Positions 20,291-31,264 of a stretch of DNA of 64,000 nucleotides are shown one piece after another (positions within the stretch are counted from its first letter, which is position 1; each line of letters begins with the position of its first letter). The translations under genes were made by a program, and so were the position numbers. The stretch covers positions 10,837,596-10,901,595 of the forward strand of contig CM065298.1 of NCBI GenBank assembly GCA_032871835.1, given 5' to 3'. The DNA is from Dipteronia dyeriana (lineage: Eukaryota > Streptophyta > Magnoliopsida > Sapindales > Sapindaceae). Below the pieces are notes generated by a model. It was not told where the DNA came from, ran no database searches, and saw only the letters and a program-made list of their open reading frames with translations.

Positions 20291-22839
20291 AGAGTACAAT
20301 GCACATATGCCATAATATAATTAATATACTTCATTTGATATGCTCCCTCTGCTCCCTCTGCTCCCCCTGATAAAAATTATTTTGAAGCAATCTTCATGAT
20401 TGCTAAGTTGAAGCCTATGGATGTTTATTTCATAAAATAACATCATAAATGATTATGGGGGAGTATAAGAAAAAACTTGTTTTATGGAGTAATATCCATA
20501 TGGAATCTTTTCAGAATCTTTTCAATATATTCTGATTGATAGACAAACATTCCATTTGATCTATGCTCGATCTTCAGGTCGAGACAATATTTTCTTTTTC
20601 ATTTCTGTATGAAGACACGTGAGTAAATAATATGATTTATTATATCCTTATCTTATCGGATATTAACTGAGACGGTTATACTCAATCCGTTCATTTTGTT
20701 TTTAATCCATTTAAGGATTTCGGTATGTTCATCAAATACAGATTATGAGATCTCGATTTACATGCTTCTAGCATTTTTAAATCCTTCATGGATTATAAAT
20801 ATCTGCATTGAGTGAATCATATAGATAAATGATTACTATGTCTAGAAGACGTATTTTAAGTCTTTCAAAGGCAACCAAAATTATCAAAAATCTGGAACGT
20901 AATCATATTCAATACTTTTGAATACCAAGTTTCTGTGAGAAATCTTGTACTACGAGTCGTGCCTCATATCTTACGATCTCGTTTTTCTCATTACGTTTCC
21001 GTATAAAGACCCATCAATATCCAATTAATTTGACATCTCCAGTTGTCTGTAGTACTGTTGGTCTAAATACTTTATGTTTGGCTTATGAAGTCAATTCTTC
21101 TTGAATTGCTTATTTTCATTTAGGTCAATCATGCATTTGTCTACAATCATTGATATTTATGAAAATCATAATACTCATTTATAATTTCAATAGCGCTACT
21201 GTGTATAACAATACATCATCAATGATTGTTTCATTGTGATCTCACATTTCTCTTATGTAGAAATTTTCTCAATTTCTATATTCTTGTATCTCTGTTGAGA
21301 TTCCTTCCATATCAATGGATTTAGTCACTTCATAGACTCGTATAGAAATTTTCTTAATTTCAATATATACTTGTATCTCTGATGAGATTTCTTCCATTTC
21401 AATGATTTAGTCATTTTATAGACTTGTGTTTCTTTAGATATATCATACTCTTAAAAAGTTGATTTAGAGAAAGTGGATTTATTCATAACTCGAGTTTTGT
21501 TTACTCTTGGGATCCCAATAACAATACCTGTCAAAAGGTTCATAAGTTTATGATATTCATCAGATGATTTATTTGTTGCAATTTGCTTTGATTGTTCTCC
21601 ATGAACAATTACCCGGTCAGGGTTTATGAGATAACAAATTATAAAATCATGTTCACCTTTATTATACCAGGTAACAGATTAATAATCATATGATGACCAA
21701 TTATCTTCCATATTTAAGAGACACGGAGATTGAAATGAGACACATATATATAGAGAACCGAACTGGTATCTATATTTTCTATATAAGTAACTTTTTATTG
21801 ACTTCTCTTCTAGAGAAATTTTCACATTTGGAAATTAATCAATATGAAAATATTCAGATTGTGCGTAAAAGTATAAACTATCAGAAGTTTATATGATCTA
21901 ATAGAAGATTATTCAAAATCAACAGTAATCTCATAATGATATAGAGACCTTATCTTAGATCATGTCAGATATGTGATAAGGAGATTTACAATACAATCAA
22001 ATATCTTAAGAACTGAGTAAGTCCCTCTATAGAATTTAATAACTGTATCGAAATAATAAAATTCTCACAGATACCTGGAAACATTTGACAAGTGATTCCT
22101 CTGATCGATCCATTTTGATTATGAGTATATCTGAAAACTAGATGTCGAACATCTATCCCAGTTGATTTGCAATATTCATCAAATATATTGTAAGTTCAAT
22201 CAAATTAATATACCTGAAAAACTAATAATCAATACAAGTAATACGACGATATTTGATAATAAACAAACATGTGATTATCTCATAGATGCATCAATTAAAA
22301 CCATATAATAATGAAATGGATCATTGGTGGATGAATATGTCCATATATATTCCTTGAATTGTTTGTAGGAATGATGAGGATCCAAAACCAACTTTTATAA
22401 TAATATGGTTTTTCTGTTAGTTTCCCCCGTGAATATGCAATATATAAGTTCTCATTGGATAAAGAATCTTTTGGTTCTTTAATCGATATCCATGAGAATT
22501 TTCAATGATTCTACGCATCATTGTAGATTCTGGATGACTAATACGGTCACGCCAAAGTATAAATATTTTGGTATCTGGGAACTTTGATTCATAACTGCAT
22601 AAACATCTACACTCTTTGTTATAGTGTAATATAATTCAGATGATAAATTATGGAGCTTTTCTGTAATGAGTTCCTGACCTGAATTATGAGAAGTAATGCA
22701 TATATATTAATTATTCTCATTACTCATATTTTTAATATGATATTCATACATTCGTATATCTTTGAAATTAAACAGATTTAGTTATATTCTGTTTGAATGA
22801 TATAAAATATCAACGATATACAATTTAATACCATATGAT

Positions 22840-23105
22840 AATGAGATTGTGACTCTTCAAGAGTCTTTAATCAGATCTATTGAATCTGATCTGGTATTAA
22901 CCGTATATACCATTGAAATAAACATATTTCTTTATGTTCTTATTTGAATAATATCAAGTATCATTGATATATAATTTAGTATTGTTTGATAACAATATCG
23001 TGGTTCTTCCAGAACTTTCTTTCAGATCCGTTGGATCTGATACATAATTTAATATTGTTTGATAACAATATCGTGGCTCATTCGGAGCTTTCTATCAGAT
23101 CAGTT
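22840..23105. repeat. Imperfect tandem repeats inside the Copia relic
   Basis: The unit TTTGATAACAATATCGTGG plus a following CAGATC..TTGGATCTGAT arm recurs at about 22985 and 23055, with a more diverged form near 22845. The unit is about 70 bp. Confidence 0.6.
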
Positions 23106-23454
23106 GAACCTAAAAACAGTATTAACATTTGCTTAGAGCAAAGTCAAGTTTATAAAGTATATTTGGCTCCCCATAAACTGTATGAATCATTGCACTCTCG
23201 ACAAGATGTTTATTTTCCTTCTAGGAATTTCATAGACATTATATGTAATGTCATTTTATATCTCATCTGAAATGATAATAATTTGTCCCCCTTTTTTTTA
23301 GGTTTATTCTGTAAACCATTTTCTCTTATCATTTACAAACATCCACTCTTGGGGTATGTTTTGATATCTCATAAATTTAAATATATCCAAATTTACTCTT
23401 GATATTTGTTCCCTTAAGAGCAAGTAAAAAATGGATAAAATATTCTTTACAATC

Positions 23455-23795
23455 TCAGTATACGTGATATTAGAATGTTAAATCACTTTTATGATACTCA
23501 CAGCATCCTACTGGATGTGTAAACCATTGTTCTCAAATAAATGATACGTTAGGATCTTAAATCCCTTTTACGATACTCACAACATCTTGATGGATGCGTA
23601 GAAATGGAATAAAATATTATTTTCAATTTCTTTATTCGATAGGATCTTAAATCCTTTTTACGATACTTACAGCATCCTGTTGGATACGTATGAAATGGAT
23701 AAAATATTATTTCCAAATTCATTTATTCATTAGAATATTAAATCATTTTTATGATACTCACAACATCCTGTTGGATGTGTATATCATTTTCTCAA
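23455..23795. repeat. Tandem array, about 90-bp unit, four copies
   Basis: The core GATACTCACAGCATCCT(A/G)(C/T)TGGATGTGTA recurs about every 85-100 bp (near 23493, 23572, 23662 and 23753). TTAGGATCTTAAATC-like sequence precedes each copy. It looks like a minisatellite grown within Copia-derived DNA. It is not a CRISPR array: units diverge and there are no unique spacers. Confidence 0.75.
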
Positions 23796-24129
23796 ATGAA
23801 TAACATGTAAACATATCATTTCATATATATGAGTAACTTCAGATTCTGAACAAGTTTGAAACCCCAGGTTCCAAATACTGAAGTATGAGATCCAAAACTC
23901 CAGGTTCTCATCGGTTATCAAAACCATACCAACTTAAATGTTATAAATCCAGAAACTTTAAGTTCTGGTTAGTTGGTCTAGTCTGTCTCATATATTATGC
24001 ACAAGTAATAAAAAGCATAATAGTTATACAATTATATATGAAGACACGGCCGAAGCCAGCCCTAAGACACGGCTGAAGCCAATCCCGAGTCATAGCATAT
24101 GCCAGTCTCGTATATTGTACAAAAATAAA

Positions 24130-24280
24130 TGATTTCAGGGCCATGAGATCACCTGATATGAGCATAAAATTAAAACATTTCGGGGATATGAGTTCTCCCG
24201 ATATTAGCAGAATATTAAAACATTTCGGGGACATGAGTTCTCCCGATATGAGCAGAAAATTAAAACATTTCAGGTAAACA
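24130..24280. repeat. Tandem array, about 50-bp unit, three copies
   Basis: AAAACATTTCGGGGA(C/T)ATGAG, TTCTCCCGATATGAGCAG and variants repeat three times at about 50-bp spacing. A separate short duplication, AGACACGGC(C/T)GAAGCCA, is found at 24041 and 24065. Confidence 0.8.
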
Positions 24281-25189
24281 TATACAGAAATATATATATG
24301 AATTCCATTGACGGCATAAGCCATCTTGTCATACAGAACTATATATACATATCCAGAATGTTGAGATATGAGTAAATTACCTATCGGGTTACTTTTCTTC
24401 AATTGTGCTGGATATCAGGATATTTTTTAGCACCTGAAAATAAAGTTAATAAAGTTTGAATATGTCAAAACAATACTTATAAGCAAAATTAGCTGAAACT
24501 GATAGCACGGTTGCGTCCGAAACTGTCGAAATAGCTGGAAGTAGATCCGACTTGGTTGAAAACGGGTGAAAATTGCACTGAGTTGAGCACAAAACATTTC
24601 TAGGCTGAGTTGACTCGCTTAACGGAATATTCCCTGACGGTAACAGAATATGTTTGGACAGTAATAGAATATTCCCCAACTGACGACATGGCATGCGCTG
24701 ATGTGACAATGACATGTCACTTACGTGGCGAGACTGAACGATGATGTAGCGCGACTGGAGCTCACGTGGCACTGCAAGTCGCTGACATGGTGACGACTGG
24801 ATGATGATGTGGCTGATGACGTGGTCATCTTCTTCCTTGGGAAGTTGCAGAAAAATATGGAGAAAAAAAATTCAGCGTTGACCGAAATTTGACCTAAGCT
24901 ATAGGGTTCGTTTTAGCTCCGTTTGAGATGCGGTTAGTGGCGTTGAAATCGTATTTCCGAGAGGAACACAACGGCATCCTTCGAAAAACGATTCGAACAC
25001 TTTAAAAATTCTGGACTCAATCAAAACCAAATTAAAACTCTCAAGAACTCTCTCTGGAACAAAATTACTATTTTCTATGCCTCGTCTATACTCGTGTTGA
25101 TAACGTGTTTTGAAATTAGCAAATAATATTCAAAGAAACAAATGAGGGAGAGACAAGAGGAGAGAGCGAGAGTACTTGTGTATTTATTT

Positions 25190-27160
25190 GCTTACAACTT
25201 ATCTTTTTTCAATTCATCTCATCTCAAAAAATGCATCTAAAAGTCGTTTGCCTTTTAATTATACCTAAACTGAATTAAACATAATCCTTATTTTGATTTT
25301 TTGTTTTTCATTTTGTAGCTAGTAGTTATTTATGGTTATTACTGTCTGAAAGACTTTTTTTTAGAGAAACCGTTGGTAAAACACAATGTCATAATCATCA
25401 TTGATAGACGTATTCATGAGCCCTTAAATAATCTCTTATTTAGTAGGTCATTTTCATTATGATAATTCAAAATGTACTCAACATCCATCAAATTTTATTG
25501 TATGGCCTCATCCATTATTCATAACTATTATTATTATTATTTATAACTTACGGGTATGAACCTGGGGTTAGGATGGGCTCAAGCCCACCCTGGTCCCTTT
25601 AAAAATAATTAAATTAGCAAAAAAAAAAATTAATTAATTTTTTTTCTCTAAGTCAAAGGTAAAAATATAATCTTTGTTTCCTTTCTCTTCTTTTTATGAT
25701 AATTATTTCTCCCAATTCTTCAAACTTTGTTCAATCTATTTTTCAACATCGATATTTAGATATGTTTGAGTGAATATTATAACTTTAACTGTTTTATTTT
25801 GTTAGTTAAAAAAATATATTTTGTTTTGAAATTTTAGAGTTATTGTTAAATATAAATAATGAGATTTTAGGAGTAATCCTTTATCATTTAATCCAATTTT
25901 AAATTTATAAAGTAACGATATTGTTAAATGAATTTTATTAAATTTTTCAGAACATTGTATTACTATATTTAGAATGAATCAAATTGATACAAGAATATTC
26001 TATAATTTAATTAGTGTTCTCATTTACGTGTCATGTTTCTCTTATAATTAAATTTAATATTTTTAAAATAAATAAAATTTTGTTAAGTAGTTATTTAGAA
26101 TATGCATTTTACGGTAATGTCTCACTGTATCCTCTTAACTAGGTGAAGCCAATACTCAGTAAAAAAATAAAAATAAATTATAGTATAACCTAGTCTCCAA
26201 TCCTGGTTACGTTAATTATTATAGAGCATTCTATTGTACACTGGTTACTGTTTACATATGATTGCATATAATCATATCAAAACAAGACAAAATTTTAATA
26301 CTATTGTGTTATTTTCGACACGATCACAATGTGAGAACTCTTTTTAAATTAATAAATTCTCATTTATCGATAAATTATTAAATTATTCATTTATCGATGA
26401 ATGAATTTATTCATTTACCGATAAATAAATAACTCCTCTAAAATAATAATTTTCTATGATCCCAACAATATTATTTTATAAGGGATTTACTGTAAGTTTA
26501 TATATTTATCACGTACGTTGTGGCATATTTTAACACAACCCGTTATAAAATTATAAGTATATAAAGAGTCCAGAAACCTCTCCCTAATGGAGTAGAATAG
26601 TGTTAACATATGTCTTCAAAGCACATGATAAAACACTATAAAATGAAAGTTAAACACTTCATTTATTGTCTTTAAACAAGACAGTAAATCCGGTTTGACT
26701 TTCTTTTTCTTTTTATAGTGTTTTAATATGTGCCTTTAGAACATATTTTAACACTAAATCACTGACCTTATTCAACTACTTGATAAAATCATTTTATAAT
26801 TAAAAAAGAGTAATATTAATCTGTGCCTTAAAACCATATAAACACCGGGATAAAACCGAAATGAAAAAAAAAAAAGGGAAACCATCATTCTCCCTTGTAT
26901 AGTTTGCCTTATTATCCACTTTCCCCCCTCTAGTTTTAACATTATCCATTTTCCATGTTCCACCATGTGTACCTATATTTATATTATTATATGGTGAGAT
27001 TGGACTGCATTTGACCATTTGTGCATGAGAGGAGGGAAAGTGAAAAATGTTAAAACTAGAAAGGGAAAGTGGAGAATATAGAAAACTATAGGGACCAAAA
27101 CGATTATTACCTAAAAAATTCAGAATTATTGGATTGTATTTATTTGAATGATTAAAAGAA
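25190..27160. repeat. Duplicated segment, unit B (paralogue of 1915-3330)
   Basis: Aligns with unit A from TTACAACTTATCTTTTTTCA onward. An extra AT-rich insert at about 25530-26250 is absent from unit A, where a (TTA)n run sits instead. Non-coding. It ends precisely at the 9-bp duplication TTAAAAGAA of the adjacent MULE. Confidence 0.7.
26880..27112. repeat. Inverted-repeat (fold-back) element, copy in unit B
   Basis: Paralogue of 3071-3292. The left arm CACTTTCCCCCCTCTAGTTT is mirrored by AAACTAGAAAGGGAAAGTG on the right, and the outer ends are complementary (ACCATCATTCTCCC on the left, AACGATTATTACC on the right). Confidence 0.55.
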
Positions 27161-27524
27161 GAGAAAGTATCATTATTCCTCCTATATTATGACCTATTAT
27201 TAACTTTGTCCCCTGTATTTTCCTTCATGGCTAGTTTTCCATCTGAAACCAAGCATATTCACCATATTCCCCCTTTCCGTTAGATTTTCTATTAAAATCT
27301 CTTGTTGATCTTTACCTCCTAAAGGTAATATGGTAACTTTGAGTTAAATCATTAAACAAATTAAAAATTTAAAAACAAACTTAATAATATATAAAAAAAC
27401 AGAATATTTCCTATAAAAAACATAATATTTTTTTTAGAGAAAAAGAGACTTATATATTGTTAAAAAATAAAACAGTTTTTTTTAAAATAAAAAGCATATT
27501 TAGTAATATAAAAAAAACACTAAT

Positions 27525-27681
27525 GCTAGTCAACCAAAAAATTTAGCCCAAATTTCAATCCAAATGACGTGACATATTATTTTTTCATTAACTACATCAT
27601 CTCATGTTTTATGTGATGATAATAATTCACTTGCAACATCATTTATGTTGAAATTTGGACTAATTTTTTTGGTTGTCTAGC
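27525..27681. mobile_element. MITE nested in the MULE left arm
   Basis: The ends GCTAGTCAACCAAAAAATTT and AATTTTTTTGGTTGTCTAGC are inverted repeats extending about 30 bp (GCCCAAATTTCAA on the left, TTGAAATTTGGAC on the right). It is 157 bp long and non-coding. The flanks CACTAAT and CACTATT resemble a degenerate target duplication overlapping the terminal C. It is possibly hAT-like. Confidence 0.6.
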
Positions 27682-27897
27682 ACTATTCTATAAAAAAACA
27701 TAATATTTTTTTTTAGAGAAAAAAAACTAATTTATATAAATTTATATTATATATATAATAACACTACCACTCAATTGTCATCATCATCATCTTCCACTAT
27801 CTACATTCAAACCCTAACATAATCCACCACAACCCAAACACATAACTCCCAAGCCCTAGCCACCACCACCACTTAGACACCAAAATCCTAGCCACCC

Positions 27898-28188
27898 ATG
27901 GAAATCACACAGACCTCCACCCTTATGAGCGATGATCTCTTCCCAGCCACCACGTTTCTCTCTCTCTCTCTCTCTCTCCCCGTGAATCTATCTCCATCAA
28001 TCTCTTCCATTGGCGCTCTTCGGTCCATATACCCTTTACCTTCTTTCTCTCATATTCACCGGCGGGATCGAGCGTTGATCTCCTCAATTGAGAGGAGATC
28101 AACGGAGGAGATTAACGCTTGTTGGTTTAGGTGTTTCCATAGGTGTTGGTGGTTGTGTTTGACAATGGATGTTGGTGGTCGATTTTAG
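27898..28188 (+). CDS. Gene-fragment-like open frame inside the MULE
   Basis: A 96-codon frame starts after a leader rich in CCACCACC and AAACCCTAA. The product has no domain I recognise; it is serine-rich at first and then cysteine/tryptophan-rich. An almost perfect hairpin (13-bp arms, CGTTGATCTCCTC and its complement) lies within it at 28073-28104. A (CT)n run at about 27957-27978 encodes the LSLSLSLP stretch. It may be a captured 5' exon of a host gene or simply element DNA. Confidence 0.25.
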   Translation: MEITQTSTLMSDDLFPATTFLSLSLSLPVNLSPSISSIGALRSIYPLPSFSHIHRRDRALISSIERRSTEEINACWFRCFHRCWWLCLTMDVGGRF

Positions 28189-28837
28189 GGATGGTGGTTG
28201 TGTTTGGGTTTAGGTTTGGGTTTGTGTTTGGTTAGATTTGAGGGTGTAGATGGTTGGAGATGATGAGGATTTCTGGAAAAATGATGGTGGTGTGTTTTGG
28301 GTGGGTGGTTTTTGGTGATTGTTAGATTTTTTTTTTTAATTTTAATTTGAATCTTAAAATTTAACGGAGAGGATTCTGAATTGATATTGAATGTAGATGA
28401 TAGATGATGATGTTGTTGAACCTGGATTGTGAACCTCTTTTGATTTTTTGAAAAAAAAAATTGCTTTTGAATTTTTGGGTTGTTTGAACTTTGAATGTGA
28501 TGAAACTATTTTTTTTTATTTTTTTAATCTCCATTAAAGATGGTGGAGATGGTGGAGGTCTGTCAATATTTTTTTAGGTGTTTTTTTTTTATTTTGCTTT
28601 GTAAAAAAATTATATTTTTTATGAACTTATATTTTTTTTTCAAACCCATTTATCAGGAGGGCAAAATTTTCTTTTAACATGGAAATTAGCTTTTTAAACA
28701 GAAAATCTAACGAGAAGGGGGAATATGACGAATATGTTTGGTTTTAGGGGGGAGGGTAACCATTAAGGAAAATATAGGGGGTATATTTACTAATAAGTCA
28801 TAATATATGGGCAGAATGATACTTTCACTTAAAAGAA

Positions 28838-28930
28838 AGAGTGATGTTAGAATTTAATTACATTAAAATTGAATGGTTCGAATGAAGACGAAGACGCGAT
28901 AAGTAGGTGGCGCCACTTTTGGCCTTGGGG
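28838..28930 (-). promoter_or_regulatory. CNL-upstream block, copy 3
   Basis: TAGAATTTAATTACATTAAA, ATTGAATGGTTCGAA and GTAGGTGGCGCCAC (palindrome at 28906-28917) match the copies at 3340-3430 and 45450-45536. The homology stops at about 28925. Confidence 0.55.
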
Positions 28931-29160
28931 TTGAGTAATAGTGTAAAAATGGACAAGCTGGACCCAAATGATCCGGCATGTTTAGGCCCGTTTTCAAAAA
29001 CATGTCGTACCAGGTCCGAGCCACGGTTTTGTCCAGGTCGAACCTGGCCCGACCCATTTTCTAAAACGTGGGTCAGGCACGACACGTGGCCCTGCCATAC
29101 CAGGCCGCCATGTAGGCCACGATCGGTGTGCCCCACATGCCAGACTAATTATTTTTTTTT
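28931..29160. other. GC-rich repeat-like patch of unknown origin
   Basis: Abruptly GC-rich sequence in AT-rich surroundings, with recurring GGCCCG, CCAGGTCC and CAGGC motifs (for example TTTAGGCCCGTTTTC and CCTGGCCCGACCC). It resembles the ends of GC-rich plant TIR elements, but I found no matching inverted terminus. Both strands are open by chance of composition. Confidence 0.3.
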
Positions 29161-29469
29161 TGGTTTTGGGTTTAGACTTTAGGGTTTAAGGAAAATAAAT
29201 GATTGTAATACATAATATCAAATTAACAATTCACGTATGTCAACGTAATTTTCATTGCAATTTGTTTATCCTCTTAATTGATTATTATGAAACATAAATT
29301 GTTTATTTTTCATTCCAAGTTAGATAGATTTATTATTTTTGATTGGAAAAATACTAAAATAATGAAAAAAATGAATAAAGATAAAGTATTACAAAAATAA
29401 AATACAGATGAAGTTACGATAATATGAAATGAATAATTATTTATATATTTCTGACTTATAGAATTCATA

Positions 29470-30300
29470 ATTATATAATTATATGATTGTCTCTTTAAGA
29501 ACCTTACAAAGAAAAACACAGTGAATAAAAACTTGGTAAGTGAAAAATAGTGCAATCCTATTACAACTAACAAGTACATGTACATGTAAAAATATAACCT
29601 AATTCTAGCTCTAGCCATTACCGAAAGTGATGTAGAACAAGTGGCTGAGTTCTACATGGCTTGGTGAGACCATCCTAAATCCAAGATTAAATGACCTTAA
29701 TTGAAGGGAATCAGCGAGATCTTCAGAAGTACCTTTTTCAGTCAAATTCCATAATTTAGGCCCCGAAAGCGTTATTCTTTCATTTTTGGAAAATTTCATT
29801 TTTAGTTATAAGTTGACTTTGACAAGCCAGAATCACCTACCGTTAATTCAGACTTGATTGTGGTCGTTAGTATATTTTATTTCCGTAACTTTTGTGATTT
29901 CGTTATTTTTGGCAGTTTTCATTATTTTAGACAGCTTTTGATATGTAATCTCATTTCTTGTCCAATAAGGATTCGGGTTAGGGTTCTTTCGCTTTAAATC
30001 GCCTTGTAAGCCGAAAGGCTCAAACAACTTATTGTTCAATAAAATTTCAAAAATTTTAACTTTATTCGGGTGGATTCCAGTTTTTAGTAGAATTTAGACG
30101 CAGGTCTAATTCTTGTTACGTTTTCACTGCGTCAGATTTTGTTGGGATGTATTTACAGGGACATTTCTGATAACGTCTACCTATATGAGCGTCAAGGATG
30201 GTGCCGTCATTTATGTAATTTGGCTGATTACTAAAGCATTCATGAAAATCCAAGATATAGACGCAAGACCTTTACATGCGTCAGCAATTTTGAACACTTG
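29470..30300. repeat. LTR-like debris
   Basis: A CCTTACAAAGAAAAACACAGTG motif at about 29500 recalls the repeated motif in the 3' part of the Copia relic at 19.8-20.3 kb. From 29900 to 30080 the sequence GGGTTAGGGTTCTTTCGCTT, CTTGTAAGCCGAAAGGCTC, then TTCAATAAAATTTC reads like an R/U5 polyadenylation region of an LTR. It is followed by TTAGACGCAGGTCTAATTC. No PBS, coding region or target duplication could be assigned. Confidence 0.3.
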
Positions 30301-30309
30301 AGATATTGA

Positions 30310-31160
30310 AAGACTATATGTGAGACATATCCGGTTAGTCGAATAAGGTCGCTGGTTCAAAGCTTGCCTACCTTGCCACCTTGACTAACTTTGATGTGTT
30401 TTCACTAAGTGAATGTTCAAGTCCAAAAGACACATTCATTTATACGTAAGATTTTCGAACCAGTGTAGTACATTTTCAAATTGCATTTATTTTGAAAATG
30501 GTCGAGGATTGTTATAATTATTTTCAAAATAAATCATGTGAGAGTTTGACTATTGACAAAGGATGTGACCATTAATTCAAAATGAAAGGTCACAATGAAA
30601 TGTTGTATTGTTTCAAGATTGTAACAATTTATGAAATACTACATTTGTTCATGAAATAATGAAAGGTTGTATTGTTTCAAGATTATAACCATTTATGTAA
30701 TGTTGTATTTGTTCATGAAATAATGAAAGGTTACAACCATTATGAAAAAATGCAAAACATATTATAAATTGCCAGACCTTTCATTCATTTTCCTACACAA
30801 CTGAAATACAGAACATTATATTTCTGTTACTACTCTCTCATTTCTCATTTCTCATTTCTCATTTCTCATTTTCACATTTTCACATTTTTCTACAAAACAA
30901 ATTTCTCATTTCTTTCTTACATAAATACCAATATTCTATTAATTTGCAGTAACAGAATATTGTTTCTTGACCTGTTTGTCATCAACGGTGTTCGTGGTTT
31001 AAATCATTAGTGTACAACGATATTAAACAATCGAGGCTTCAATGTATTTTGGAAGCACATTTACATAACCCGGTGCATCACTTAGTTGGTTAGGGGCAAT
31101 TAGTGTTTTAAGAAAAGCGACTTCTGTAACGTGCTTTAAAGCCCACACTTATTTTACTGC
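30310..31160. repeat. Possible solo LTR with an internal 67-bp tandem repeat
   Basis: The segment has no coding potential. It carries two copies of a roughly 67-bp unit (ATGAAAGGTTGTATTGTTTCAAGATTATAACC-like, 30596-30735), a TTTCTCA minisatellite at about 30838-30880, and TTTACTGCA at the right end near 31160. This composition suits an LTR but no target duplication could be confirmed. Confidence 0.3.
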
Positions 31161-31264
31161 AGAGATTTTTTATTCTACTTATAACAATTTGGTTCAAACC
31201 TAATTTCACGATGACAGTAAACTTCAACAGAAAAAATACACAATTTCAGTTTTGACACATCAAT

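Larger units (their letters stand above)
19393..25189 (-). mobile_element. Degenerate Copia retrotransposon relic
   Basis: An 84-bp direct repeat brackets the region (19393-19477 and 25106-25189; AAACAAATGAGGGAGAGACA in both). I read it as an LTR end, so the right-hand (5') LTR is truncated to its last 84 bp. On the minus strand Copia pol is recognisable although full of stops: NEKNEIVRYEARLVVQDFSQ at about 20900-20990, and KIEHRSNGMFVYQSEYIEKI at about 20515-20580. The domain order fits minus-strand pol. Several minisatellite arrays disrupt it. Confidence 0.7.
27161..28828. mobile_element. MULE-type element with 9-bp target duplication
   Basis: The 1668-bp element is flanked by perfect TTAAAAGAA copies (27152-27160 and 28829-28837). 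The TIRs are about 130 bp: the left starts GAGAAAGTATCATT, and the right end ATGATACTTTCAC mirrors it, with CCTATATTATGACCTATTA and GTTAGATTTTCT also mirrored. The paralogous empty site is at 3324-3360. There is no transposase. The interior (27780-28500) has gene-like features: a CT-rich leader, AAACCCTA and CCACCACCACC tracts, and an open frame. That makes it a candidate Pack-MULE. Confidence 0.85.

Noticed and set aside
23455..23795. Possible CRISPR-like regular array
   Set aside because: The units are contiguous, diverged minisatellite copies without unique spacers, in a plant genome.
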